Shown piece after piece: positions 9,800 to 18,326 of a DNA stretch of 64,000 nt. Below the pieces are notes generated by a model, which saw nothing but the letters and a program-made list of their open reading frames with translations, had not been told where the DNA came from and ran no database searches. The position numbers and the translations under genes were made by a program. The stretch comes from an uncultured Dehalococcoidia bacterium (GTDB lineage Bacteria > Chloroflexota > Dehalococcoidia > Lucifugimonadales > UBA3495): assembly GCA_951812535.1 (NCBI GenBank), contig CATOSK010000003.1, forward strand, positions 97,001 to 161,000. Reading direction: 5' to 3'. Positions within the stretch are counted from its first letter, which is position 1; the number at the start of each line of letters is the position of its first letter.

Positions 9800-9828
9800 A
9801 GGGCCCGTGACGGAGCGTCACGGGCCCT
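9800..9828 (+). terminator. Bidirectional hairpin terminator
   Basis: A 12-bp perfect stem (9800-9811 with 9817-9828) and a 5-nt loop lie between convergent genes. It probably terminates both the RidA/FMN-reductase transcript and the minus-strand FAH/GMC transcript. Confidence 0.85.
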
Positions 9829-9858
9829 GAGTCCTCACGCCGCCATTCTCCAGGCGGC

Positions 9859-10878
9859 CTAACGCATCTTCAGCTCATACTTGTAGCCGGACGCGGCCCC
9901 CCGCTCCGGCAGCGCCGGCTGCTCCTTCGCCGGATAGCGGTAATTCGGATCGCCTGCCGGCTTCTCCCCGATAGTCGCCCGCAATACCCCCAAAGCCTCC
10001 ACGTCCATCTCCACCACGTCTCCCGGCTGCAGGAACCGCGCCTGCGGGACTCCCTTGCGGATGGCTTCCCCAATCGACCCACCGCCTACCGTCCCGCACC
10101 CCAGCACATCCCCCGGGGCAATGCGGCTGTCATGGGAGGCCCGTTCAATCAGAGACCCCCAGGTGTGGTAGGACACGCTGGCGTCGCTATCCTTGACCCA
10201 GTAGTCCCCGTTGACCCGGCAGGAACACTTGACGTTCAACCGCCCGTCTTTCAGCAGATGCGCCACCTCGTCCGTCGTCACGATCCACGGCCCCAGCGTG
10301 GAAGCCGAGTCCTTCCCCTTGGCCGGTCCCAGGCCCACGGCGCTCTCATCCCGCTGCAAGTCCCGGCAGCTCCAGTCGTTGAATATGCAGAACCCCGCAA
10401 TGTACTCCATCGCGTCTGCCTCGGATACGTTGCTCCCCTCCTTCCCCACGATGCAGGCCAGCTCCAACTCGTAGTCCAGCATCTGCGCCGCCGATGGATA
10501 GGGCACAGTGTCATCCGGCCCGTACACGCACAGCGGGTTGGAAAAATAGAAGATCGGCATCCGGTACCACGCTTCCTCTCGCTCCCGCGTTCCCTGCTGC
10601 GTCGCGTGCTCCTCGAAAATCATGAAGTCCCGGATCGTCGGCGGACGCAGCAAGGGCGACCGCAGCCGCACATCGGACAACGCCACACTCGGCCCTCCTC
10701 CGCTCCGGGACAAGGCCTCTCCCACCCTCTGCACCGCCGCCGAGTCCGACTCCAGCAACGCTTGAACGTCCCGCAAGGTGTGGTCCGCGCCGACTAGCGC
10801 CGTCACGTCCACCACCCGGTCGTCCTGCAGCACACCGCAGCGCGGCCCGCTTCCTGCGTCGTAAGTAACCAACTTCAT
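9859..10878 (-). CDS. Fumarylacetoacetate hydrolase family protein
   Basis: 339 aa. The family (FAH; 2-keto-3-deoxy-arabinonate dehydratase, acylpyruvate hydrolase and related C-C hydrolases or dehydratases) binds Mg2+ through acidic residues. The DYELELACIVGKEGSNV and FNDWSCRDLQ segments supply these. Late segments GDVLGCGTVGGGS and QPGDVVEMDVEALG are also typical. The start ATG has GAGGAGG upstream. The GMC oxidoreductase gene lies 52 bp upstream on the same strand, so they probably form an operon together with the gene at 12534. The substrate is unknown. Confidence 0.9.
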   Translation of the reverse strand: MKLVTYDAGSGPRCGVLQDDRVVDVTALVGADHTLRDVQALLESDSAAVQRVGEALSRSGGGPSVALSDVRLRSPLLRPPTIRDFMIFEEHATQQGTREREEAWYRMPIFYFSNPLCVYGPDDTVPYPSAAQMLDYELELACIVGKEGSNVSEADAMEYIAGFCIFNDWSCRDLQRDESAVGLGPAKGKDSASTLGPWIVTTDEVAHLLKDGRLNVKCSCRVNGDYWVKDSDASVSYHTWGSLIERASHDSRIAPGDVLGCGTVGGGSIGEAIRKGVPQARFLQPGDVVEMDVEALGVLRATIGEKPAGDPNYRYPAKEQPALPERGAASGYKYELKMR

Positions 10879-10930
10879 CTCGCAACTCCTCCTCGGAAAA
10901 CCTTCTCGCCGCCGCCCCGGGAAGCCTGGT

Positions 10931-12469
10931 CTAACTTCCCGCTACCCACTCCGCCACCCGCTCCGCAATCATAATCGTCGTCGCGTTGGTATTGGCCCGG
11001 ACGCAGTCCGGCAGCACCGACACGTCGCAGACCCTCAGGTTTTCCAGACCGTGCACCCGGCAGTATTGGTCCACCACCGCCATCGGGTCCGACTCCGGCC
11101 CCATCTTGCACGTCCCTGAGATGTGCTGCGTCGTCGTTACGTTCTGCCTCAGCCACCGATCAAGTGCCTCATCCGACTCCAGCTCTTCCGCCGTCGGACT
11201 GATGCACTCTTCCACAAACTCCTTGTAGGAGTCGTGTTCCAGCAGGTCCAGGCAAATCCGCACCCCCTCACGCAGACGCTCCCGATCCCGTTCTTCCTCC
11301 AGGTAGCGGTAGTCCAGGAAAGGCTGTTCCGTCGGATCGGTCGACGCCAGCTTCAGTTCCCCCGCCCCATCGGCCAACTCGATGATGCAGGTAAACCGGA
11401 TTCCCTCGCCTTCCAGCGGGTCTCCTCCCATCGGAGAAGAGAAGGAAGACTGCAATATCTGCATGTCATTCCGGTCCGCGGAACCTTCCGCCGTGTACCG
11501 AAGGGCCAGCTGAGTTCGCGGAGCCTCCGGGTCCAGCGGGAAGTCTTCCTTGACCCGTATCGGAATCCGCACATTGGGATGGTCCCGCAGGTTCTGCCCA
11601 ACCCCCGGCAGTTCGTGCTGCACCGGAATCCCCATTTCGCCCAGGTGTCCCTGCGGCCCTACACCGGACAGGAGCAGCAACTGCGGCGATCCGATCGCCC
11701 CGCCGCTGGAAATCACCGAGTCTGCCTCGACCGTGAAGACCTCGTCCCCGCTCTGTACCTCCACGCCCGTAGCCCGCTTGCCTTCAAACAAGATCCGGCG
11801 GACGGTAACGCTGGAGCGCACCGTCAGGTTCAGCCGGTGACGCACCGGGTTCAGGTAGGTTAGCGACGTGCTCATCCGCACCCCGTTGGGGTTGTTCATC
11901 GGGATGGGCCCCACGCCCCACGACTCCGGATGGTTCATGTCCGGGTCTTCCGGGTACCCCGCTCCCCGGCAAGCCTCGAAAAAGGCCACCTGCGCCGGCA
12001 GCCACGTCTCCCGCTTGTGCCGCCGCACCGGAATCGGCCCGTCGGAGCCGTGGAAGTCATCGTGGATGTCCGTGTCGGTCTCCAGCTTCCGAAAGTAGGG
12101 CAGCGTCTTGATGAAGGACCACTCATCGTTCCCCCACGACGCCCAGTTGTCGTAGTCCTCGGGGACGCCTCGCAGCAGCACCTGCCCGTTGATCGCGCTG
12201 GACCCACCGACCACCCGGCCCCGGGGAACCGGCATCGTGTTGCCCTGCTCCGCCGTGGCGTAGCCGTTGAACGACCAGTTGTGCGGCGCGTTCACCGCCG
12301 ACGCCACCTGGTTGTATCCATACTTCAGATCGTCGGGATAGCTCTCAAAATCCGGGTAGTCCGGCCCCGCTTCCAGCAGCAATACGGAACGGTTGGGGTC
12401 TTCCGACAAACGCGCCGCCAGGACGCATCCCGCCGATCCGGCGCCGCAAATCACAACGTCATACTTCAC
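10931..12469 (-). CDS. GMC-family FAD-dependent oxidoreductase (choline-dehydrogenase-like)
   Basis: 512 aa. The N-terminal FAD dinucleotide fold is VVICGAGSAGCVLAARLSE, followed by the GMC signature region GRVVGGSSAINGQVLLRG (~85-102). The C-terminal part has the catalytic histidine region TTQHISGTCKMG and the final NTNATTIMIAERVAEW. Members oxidise alcohols (choline, polyethylene glycol, aryl alcohols, sugars) to aldehydes or lactones; the substrate is not readable. The start is GTG at 12469 with GGAGGAATATC upstream. It is flanked on the same strand by FAH and an ICL/PEP-mutase homologue. Confidence 0.93.
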   Translation of the reverse strand: MKYDVVICGAGSAGCVLAARLSEDPNRSVLLLEAGPDYPDFESYPDDLKYGYNQVASAVNAPHNWSFNGYATAEQGNTMPVPRGRVVGGSSAINGQVLLRGVPEDYDNWASWGNDEWSFIKTLPYFRKLETDTDIHDDFHGSDGPIPVRRHKRETWLPAQVAFFEACRGAGYPEDPDMNHPESWGVGPIPMNNPNGVRMSTSLTYLNPVRHRLNLTVRSSVTVRRILFEGKRATGVEVQSGDEVFTVEADSVISSGGAIGSPQLLLLSGVGPQGHLGEMGIPVQHELPGVGQNLRDHPNVRIPIRVKEDFPLDPEAPRTQLALRYTAEGSADRNDMQILQSSFSSPMGGDPLEGEGIRFTCIIELADGAGELKLASTDPTEQPFLDYRYLEEERDRERLREGVRICLDLLEHDSYKEFVEECISPTAEELESDEALDRWLRQNVTTTQHISGTCKMGPESDPMAVVDQYCRVHGLENLRVCDVSVLPDCVRANTNATTIMIAERVAEWVAGS

Positions 12470-12533
12470 GATATTCCTCCAGGGATAGTTTTACTCGGAT
12501 GGTCGTAATCGGACAGTTGTAGTCCGGGACCAG

Positions 12534-13397
12534 CTAGTCCCTCACGAACTCGTCCTGCAGCTGCATGAACTCGTCCGTCCGGTTCACCTGCCTCAGCAAT
12601 TCGGGAGAGGCCTGCACCTCCGCCAGGTCTTCCAGGGCCCCGCCGTCGCGCAGGTGCTGCAGGCCATCATGGATCGCCTTCACCGCCGCCGCAAAGGTCG
12701 GGTTTCCCAGCATCAGGATGCGGTACCCGTTGTCCGCCATGAACTTCGGATCGTTCCGCGCCTCGGCCGGCGGCCCCAGGATGGTCAGCGGCAAGGACGT
12801 CGCTTCGTGGGCCGCCGCCATCTGCTCCGTTGTCCTTACTCCGGTCAGCATCACTGCCTCAGCACCCGTCTCGGAGTACGCCCGCAGCCTCTCTTGTGCC
12901 TCCTCGACGGAACACACCCCGAAAGCCGCCGACCGGGCTACAATTACCGTCGTCGGGTCCAGCCGGGCCGCTACTGCCGCTCTTAGCTTGCCCATCTGCT
13001 CCTCCGTGGACACCAGGCCCGGGTCCGACACGTTGAAACGTTTCGGCACCACGTTGTCCTCTAATTCGATGGCGGACACCCCGGCCGCTTCCAGCTCCCG
13101 CACAGTCCGGTGGACGTTTACCGCGTTGCCGAAACCGTCCTCAGCGTCCACCATCAGGCTCACGTCGGCGATCCGGGTGATGCGGCGGCAGTGGTCTACA
13201 ACGTCTGACATATTCGACAGGACAATGTCCGGCACCCCCAGGTTCGCCACCTTCCCCACCGACCCCGAAAGGACGCACACTTCATAACCCAGCATATGGG
13301 CAATCCGCGCCGACAGCGGGTCGAATATGTTGGCAGCCAGCGTGCAGGTATCCGTGCCAATCACCCGCCGGAACCGTTCTCTCGCTTCAGACATCAT
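12534..13397 (-). CDS. Isocitrate lyase/PEP mutase superfamily protein, oxaloacetate-decarboxylase-like
   Basis: 287 aa TIM-barrel. Metal-binding acids lie in VDAEDGFGNAVNV (D84, E86, D87) and ELEDNVVPKR (~111-120). The pattern GNAVNVHRTVRELEAAGV is closest to the oxaloacetate decarboxylase subgroup of the ICL/PEP mutase superfamily rather than to methylisocitrate lyase, whose catalytic KKCGH loop I cannot see. VARSAA replaces the more usual ARTDA, so the exact reaction (decarboxylase or C-C lyase on a 2-oxo acid) is uncertain. GGAGGAAAGA precedes the ATG. It is the upstream gene of the minus-strand trio with GMC and FAH. Confidence 0.85.
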   Translation of the reverse strand: MMSEARERFRRVIGTDTCTLAANIFDPLSARIAHMLGYEVCVLSGSVGKVANLGVPDIVLSNMSDVVDHCRRITRIADVSLMVDAEDGFGNAVNVHRTVRELEAAGVSAIELEDNVVPKRFNVSDPGLVSTEEQMGKLRAAVAARLDPTTVIVARSAAFGVCSVEEAQERLRAYSETGAEAVMLTGVRTTEQMAAAHEATSLPLTILGPPAEARNDPKFMADNGYRILMLGNPTFAAAVKAIHDGLQHLRDGGALEDLAEVQASPELLRQVNRTDEFMQLQDEFVRD

Positions 13398-13666
13398 TCT
13401 TTCCTCCCTGACCGCTGGCCGGTCAGGTCAACTTATTCGGAACCCGACACCCCATCCCGTCATCCCCGCGTGGGCAGGGACCCAGACCCCCGTAACCCTT
13501 CCCCTCAAACAAGTGTCAGGAATCCCCCCAAGTGTCAGGAATCCCCCCCTCGGCCCCCGCTTGGGACCGCCACCCCCACACAGGTGGGGGCGGGGGCGGG
13601 AATCCACCCTCGTCGTCCCCATCCCGTCGCCGGTTTGCGGTCTACTGGCACATTTATGCACAGCCC
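13398..13666. repeat. Intergenic remnant of a dispersed GC-rich palindromic repeat
   Basis: No gene is visible. Positions 13511-13548 hold two perfect tandem copies of a 19-bp unit containing AGTGTCAGGAATCCCC. Around 13575-13630 the sequence (GGTGGGGGCGGGGGCGGGAA then CGTCGTCCCCAT) resembles the interior of the TIR element at 32727 and 45433 in reverse orientation. A shorter piece (CCGTCATCCCCGCG) lies at about 13457. Confidence 0.55.
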
Positions 13667-14656
13667 CTACTCGTTGGGTATCCACATCACCGACGAAATC
13701 TCACTGAACTCCCGCCACAGCTTGCTCCACGAGTCTCCCCCGTCGTCGCTCCGGTACAGGTACCCGTACCGGCTCCCTGAGAACAGAAGCTGGGGATCGA
13801 GGGGGTTGGCGTTCACCACCCACATCGCCGTGTTCGGCTCCACCGGCAGCGGCAGACTCTGCCAGGTTTTTCCGGTGTCCCTGGAGCGCATTACCGTCCC
13901 CGTCCGTCCCGGGGTCGTGTCTCCCAGGGTCAGGAAGATGGTCTGCGGACTCCCCGGCTGCACCTGTATCCCCCTCGGGTAGTGCATGGGGAAGTTTTCC
14001 CGCGCTCCCACGGCCGCCCAGCTTCCGCCCCCATCCGTGCTGGTCCAGACATCGTTGTTCACCACCACCACTACCGTCTTGGGTGGCCCCGGCGCCACCG
14101 CCACGTTGTGAACGTCCAGGTTGGGAATGGCCCCATTGATGCCCTGCCACGTCTCGCCGCCGTCGGTGCTGTGCCGCACACCGTCCACCTCCAGGCCCAC
14201 CCATATCTCGTCGTGGTCGTCCGGGTCGATGGCGATCCCGGTCACCCTTGGAGTTCCCACTGCCGGGCACTCCTCCGCCACCTCCGCTGGCCGCTGCTCC
14301 CACGTCTTCCCGCCGTCGGTGGACCGGAATATCGCCGCCGGGATGGGCGTGCCCGTGCCCGCGTACATGATGCTCGGGTCCGAGGGGTTGATCGCCACCT
14401 GCCACACGCACAGTCCGTTCATCACCGAGTCCACGAATTGCCAGTTCTGCCCCGCGTCCTCGCTCCGGTACAGCCCCTTCTCCGTCCCGGTGAACACCAC
14501 GTTGGGATTACCGGGATGGTTCACAATGCACCGCACCAGCGCGTCCGAGTGCAGTCCGGCCCCGATCCCGACCCGTCCCCACGTCTCCCCACTGTCCCCG
14601 CTTCGGATGATTCCCTGTCCGACGGTCCCTACCAGGATGCTGATATTATCCGCCAT
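13667..14656 (-). CDS. Asp-box (BNR) beta-propeller protein
   Basis: 329 aa. Seven Asp-box motifs of the form S-x-D-x-G-x-T-W occur at regular spacing (SGDSGETW, SEDAGQNW, STDGGKTW, STDGGETW, STDGGGSW, SRDTGKTW, SDDGGDSW), indicating a sortilin/VPS10-like or sialidase-like propeller. No signal peptide or catalytic sialidase residues are obvious, so it is probably a cytoplasmic or non-classically exported binding protein rather than a glycosidase. GGAGGATGTAAGCAA precedes the ATG. It stands alone between intergenic repeat regions. Confidence 0.88.
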   Translation of the reverse strand: MADNISILVGTVGQGIIRSGDSGETWGRVGIGAGLHSDALVRCIVNHPGNPNVVFTGTEKGLYRSEDAGQNWQFVDSVMNGLCVWQVAINPSDPSIMYAGTGTPIPAAIFRSTDGGKTWEQRPAEVAEECPAVGTPRVTGIAIDPDDHDEIWVGLEVDGVRHSTDGGETWQGINGAIPNLDVHNVAVAPGPPKTVVVVVNNDVWTSTDGGGSWAAVGARENFPMHYPRGIQVQPGSPQTIFLTLGDTTPGRTGTVMRSRDTGKTWQSLPLPVEPNTAMWVVNANPLDPQLLFSGSRYGYLYRSDDGGDSWSKLWREFSEISSVMWIPNE

Positions 14657-15285
14657 TTGCTTACATCCTCCGATTTAACGGGGTCGGAAAGTGCTCGCCC
14701 CCGCCTGAAATTGGCCCCATTTTGGCAGACACCCACTCCCAATGGCAACCGCGGCCTTCCAGCACCAAAGCACAATCGCAAAGTGCCGGATTGGAGTTTC
14801 CTTCAACCCATTTCCCGTCTTTCCCGCGAGCGCGGGAATCCCCCGCCCCAACCCCGCAATCTCGGCCTCGCCCCGGGTTACTGACACTTGCCTGTTTCCA
14901 ACCCCTCCGTTCGCCAGCTATCATTGAATCCATGCTTAGGTCTCAACCCGCCCTTTCCCCTCAGAAAGCACCAAAATGCACCAGAAAATGTTATTCTCCC
15001 GCCGTCATCGCCCGCACTGTCCGATCTTTTTTGTCCCGCGACAAAGTGGGACAGAACTTGGGAGAAGCACGACAAATCCCTGGAAGAACCGGATATCAAT
15101 GGTGCAAGACGCACCAGCCCGGCCCCCTGCTTCACCCTCAAATGTAGCCAAATGTCGCACTTTACAGCGGTTTCTTAAAACTCCCCTTCCGGGCTGAGGC
15201 AATGGTCCAGCCTGTCCCCCCATGTGATATGTTAGGGTAATTGAACCGCCGCCCTAGGCAAATCCAGCCCCGATGGAGACCATCC
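14657..15285. other. Long intergenic region with phased decamers and a palindromic repeat
   Basis: No supported gene is visible. A REP-like palindrome (TTCCCGCGAGCGCGGGAAT) lies at about 14820-14838. Two decamers of the TGYNNCARAA family lie at 14967-14986 (plus) and two at about 15134-15153 (plus). A reverse-strand pair with GTCCCGCGAC and AGTGGGAC lies at about 15033-15053. The region just before 15286 should contain the MmgE/PrpD promoter. Confidence 0.5.
14967..15153. repeat. Dispersed phased decamers
   Basis: Two adjacent units lie at 14967-14986 (AGCACCAAAA, TGCACCAGAA) and two at about 15134-15153 (TGTAGCCAAA, TGTCGCACTT) on the plus strand. A reverse-strand pair lies at about 15033-15053. 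All share the 10-bp phase within a pair and the TGYNNCA core. Confidence 0.6.
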
Positions 15286-16629
15286 ATGAACGCATCCCAA
15301 GCCCTCTCTCGGTTCATCGTCAACGCCACCTACGACCAGCTCCCCGCCGATGCCGTGGCAGCGGCCAAGGTCGCCATCCTTGACGGCATAGCCAACATGG
15401 TCGCCGGCTCCACCCAGGAACTCGCCGACATCATCGGCCAGTACACTCGAGCCTTGGGGGGCTCCCCGGACTGCAGCGTAATTGGCTGGGGATTCAGTAC
15501 CAACGCTCCCGCGGCTGCCTTCGCCAACGGCGTCTTCGGCCACTGCTTGGACTACGAGATTCAGGGCTTCCCTCCCACCCACGGCACCTCCTCCTGCCTC
15601 CCCTCCGCGCTTGCCTTGGGAGAGATTCGCCACGCCTCGGGAAAGACCATCATCGAAGCCTACGCCCTCGGCTGGGACATCCAGGGCCGGATGCGCGCCG
15701 CCTCGGCCCCGGCCTCCAATCCTGCCTTCCATCCGCCCGGCATGGTCGGCCCCCTCGGCGGGGCTGCCGCCAGCGCCAAGGTCCTCGGTTTGGACGTCCC
15801 CCAAACTCAGATGGCCCTCGGAATCGCCTCCTCCCGCACCGGCGGCCTCACCGCCAACACCGGCACAATGGTTAAGTCCACCCACCCCGGCAACGCTTCC
15901 CGAATGGGTGTTGAGGCCGCCATCCTCGCCGGCATGGGATACACCGCCAGCGAAGAGGTCTTCGAGTCTCCCGTCGGGTACGCCGCCGCCCTCTTTGGCG
16001 GCAACGTGGACTGGGACATCCTGACCGGAGGCTTCGGCGAACCCTGGCGTTTGGTGGATCCCGGCTACGACGTCAAGCGGTTCCCGGCCCAGGTCTACAT
16101 GCAGAACCCCATCGAAGCCGTCCTCAACCTCCGCAGTGAGCACAATCTGGACGCCTCCATGGTCGACCGCCTGGTCATCCACCGCCGCGGCCGCGGCCAC
16201 TCCGGCCCCATCCCCGCCAGCGGCCTGGACGGCAAGTTCAGCGTAGAGTACTGCGCCGCCGCTGCACTGCTCGATGGCCGGGTGGTCATCGACACCTTCA
16301 CCGACGAGCGCCGCTTCGCTGAAGACATGGAGGAGGCCCTCCGCAAGGTGCAAGTAGATCCCGACGCAGACGACAGCGGCGGTGTGCGCGTCACTGCCCA
16401 CCTCAAGGACGGCCGGACTGCCACTGCCGAATGCCGCACCTTCAAGGGCTCCGCCGGCAACCCCATGACTCGCGAGGAACGCATGGACAAGGTCTGGGAC
16501 TGCATCGGCCGTGCCCTCTCCCAGTCCGACGCCCAGCGCGTCATCGACCTGTGCGAAGACCTCGAAAACGTCTCGGACATCACCGAACTTATGGCAATCC
16601 TCGGCCAGGCGTCTCCCGCCCGCGCCTGA
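15286..16629 (+). CDS. MmgE/PrpD family protein
   Basis: 447 aa, full length for the family, whose characterised members are 2-methylcitrate dehydratase and cis-aconitate decarboxylase. The all-alpha N-terminal domain contains ILDGIANMVAGS and the conserved FGHCLDYEIQGFPPTHGTSS. The mid-region GGLTANTGTMVKSTHPGNAS has the family KS(x)HPG-type active-site loop. The exact substrate is unknown; many MmgE/PrpD paralogues occur in SAR202-type genomes. The ATG at 15286 is preferred over an upstream in-frame start, though the Shine-Dalgarno (GGAG) is distant. An alpha/beta hydrolase follows 19 bp downstream, probably in the same operon. Confidence 0.92.
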   Translation: MNASQALSRFIVNATYDQLPADAVAAAKVAILDGIANMVAGSTQELADIIGQYTRALGGSPDCSVIGWGFSTNAPAAAFANGVFGHCLDYEIQGFPPTHGTSSCLPSALALGEIRHASGKTIIEAYALGWDIQGRMRAASAPASNPAFHPPGMVGPLGGAAASAKVLGLDVPQTQMALGIASSRTGGLTANTGTMVKSTHPGNASRMGVEAAILAGMGYTASEEVFESPVGYAAALFGGNVDWDILTGGFGEPWRLVDPGYDVKRFPAQVYMQNPIEAVLNLRSEHNLDASMVDRLVIHRRGRGHSGPIPASGLDGKFSVEYCAAAALLDGRVVIDTFTDERRFAEDMEEALRKVQVDPDADDSGGVRVTAHLKDGRTATAECRTFKGSAGNPMTREERMDKVWDCIGRALSQSDAQRVIDLCEDLENVSDITELMAILGQASPARA

Positions 16630-16648
16630 TTTCTGGCAAACTCGTCGG

Positions 16649-17497
16649 ATGCAGCCTTCCCACCGCTACGTCGCCGCCAATGGCCTCAACCATCACTACC
16701 TGGACTGGGGCAACCCTGCGGCCCCAGTCCTGTTGCTGCTCCACGGCACGGGCCACTGCGCTCAGGTTTGGAACTACACCGCCCGCGACCTCTCTTCCCG
16801 GTTCCACGTCATGGCCTTTGACCAGCGCGGCCACGGTGAATCGGATAAACCCGCGGAAGGCCTCACTTTCCAGGCCCTTGCCCGCGACCTGCTGGAAATC
16901 ATCCGGGAACTCGGCTTGGGTCTCGTCGACGTTGTGGGACACTCCTCCGGTGGACTTGCGACCCTCATCGCCGATTCCTGGGAACCCGGAACCATCCGTC
17001 GGGCGGTTCTTGCCGAGGTGGTAATTAAGCGCACCGAGGGGACATCCGGCCCGGACTTGTTTGAGGTGGCTGCCAGAACCCGTGGCAAGCGAACCGCCTG
17101 GGATTCCCGGGACACCCTCTTTGATTCCTACCGCCAGCGCAACGCCTACCTCCCCTGGCACGAGAACGTGTTCACGGACTTCATCAACGGCCTCGTCCGC
17201 GACCGGGCTGACGGCAAAGTGGAATTGAAATGCCCGCCGGAAGTTGAAGCCCGGTTCTACGAGGACCGGGCTTCCCTGAACATGCTTTCGTACCTTGGGG
17301 GATGCTCCGCCAGATACCTGCTGTTGTTGGGCAGCTACTCCGGGCCCCAGGCCCAGACCACCGAGTCTGCCGGTGTACGCCGGTTCCTGGAGTCGGTGCC
17401 GTCCGCCCTGGTCAAGCCCCTCGGCGTCGGCACCCACTTCCTCCCCATGGAGTACCCCGACCTGGTCCTCCGTGAGATTAACGCATTCCTTGACTAG
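16649..17497 (+). CDS. Alpha/beta hydrolase
   Basis: 282 aa. The oxyanion region LLLHGTGH lies at residues ~29-36, and DQRGHGESD at ~58-66 is the usual strand-loop. The nucleophile elbow GHSSGG places the catalytic serine at S99. A C-terminal histidine sits in GVGTHFLP (~264). The likely activity is esterase, lactonase or C-C hydrolase. It follows MmgE/PrpD by 19 bp. Its stop overlaps the stop of the convergent minus-strand gene within the tetranucleotide CTAG. Confidence 0.92.
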   Translation: MQPSHRYVAANGLNHHYLDWGNPAAPVLLLLHGTGHCAQVWNYTARDLSSRFHVMAFDQRGHGESDKPAEGLTFQALARDLLEIIRELGLGLVDVVGHSSGGLATLIADSWEPGTIRRAVLAEVVIKRTEGTSGPDLFEVAARTRGKRTAWDSRDTLFDSYRQRNAYLPWHENVFTDFINGLVRDRADGKVELKCPPEVEARFYEDRASLNMLSYLGGCSARYLLLLGSYSGPQAQTTESAGVRRFLESVPSALVKPLGVGTHFLPMEYPDLVLREINAFLD

Positions 17498-18048
17498 ACC
17501 GGCAGCTTCGGCTCTCCTCCCTCCGGCGTGTCTATCTGGAAGGCGTTGGCGTTGAACGCCAGCGTGGTGTAGTACCCCATCAGCGTGGTCAATTCCGTCA
17601 CGCCCAGCGGCCCCAGCAGGTCCACCGCCGCCTGCCAGGTGGAGTCCTCCACTCGGTGGTTCTGGAACACCTCGGTCACGTAGTTCACCACCGTCTGCTC
17701 GTCCGGCTGGAGCTGCGGCAGCGGCTTCCCGTCCCGCAGAGCCTCGACGAACTCCGCGCTGATTCCCTGCTCCCGCGACCGGCCTGCGTGGGCGTGCCAG
17801 ATGTACTGGCAGTCCATCGTGCGCGCCGTCAGGATCATGGTCAGCTCCTGTAGCTTCTTCGGCAGCGATGACTCGTCCCGCAGGTAATTGACCAGCGCAT
17901 TGGCGCGCTTCCGCATCTCCGGGCTGTGTATCATCACCGAGCCCGGGCCGCCAGTGACCGTCCCTCCCGTTGCTGCGGTCTCATGATCGAAAGCTTCCCG
18001 CAGGTTCTCGGGCACCTGGTCTCTCGTAACGGTAGGTGTGCGCGGCAT
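17494..18048 (-). CDS. Carboxymuconolactone decarboxylase family protein
   Basis: 184 aa, all-alpha CMD/AhpD fold. The central segment RTMDCQYIWHAHAGRSREQG matches the CMD type that carries a QYxWHxH signature instead of the redox CxxC of AhpD, so a peroxidase role is unlikely. The start is the ATG at 18048, which has GAGGAGGGG upstream; the longer frame passes through non-coding sequence. It is convergent with the alpha/beta hydrolase, with stops interlocked at CTAG. The substrate is unknown. Confidence 0.9.
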   Translation of the reverse strand: MPRTPTVTRDQVPENLREAFDHETAATGGTVTGGPGSVMIHSPEMRKRANALVNYLRDESSLPKKLQELTMILTARTMDCQYIWHAHAGRSREQGISAEFVEALRDGKPLPQLQPDEQTVVNYVTEVFQNHRVEDSTWQAAVDLLGPLGVTELTTLMGYYTTLAFNANAFQIDTPEGGEPKLPV

Positions 18049-18129
18049 GTGGCCCCTCCTCAACTGGCTGGATTTGGATGGATTGGGAATTGTCCCTTGA
18101 TCGTCGAACCACCGGGCTCTCCCATAGCG

Positions 18130-18196
18130 CCGCTCAGCCGCCTCGGACAAGTTGCCCCATTTGGCGGCGAAGGCGGCAGCCCTCAGAACAAGGCAA
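18130..18196 (+). repeat. Leader-repeat copy in the 17494/18327 divergent region
   Basis: This diverged copy begins CCGCTCAGC, contains GGACAAGTTGCC and ends GGCGAAGGCGGCAGCCC. It lies on the plus strand about 130 bp before the phosphotriesterase-like gene. The complementarity GTTGCC/GGCGAC of other copies appears here as GTTGCC/GGCAGC, which still pairs through G-U. This is a possible compensatory change. Confidence 0.7.
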
Positions 18197-18326
18197 GCCC
18201 GGCTTGGCAGCATCATAGCCCGCTCCTCTTGGAGTGACAAGGCGCGGTGGCAGTATCAATGTCTCATGTTCCATACTAGAATAGCCTACCGGGAATCCCA
18301 GCCGCCCCAGCGCTTTGGAGAAAAGA

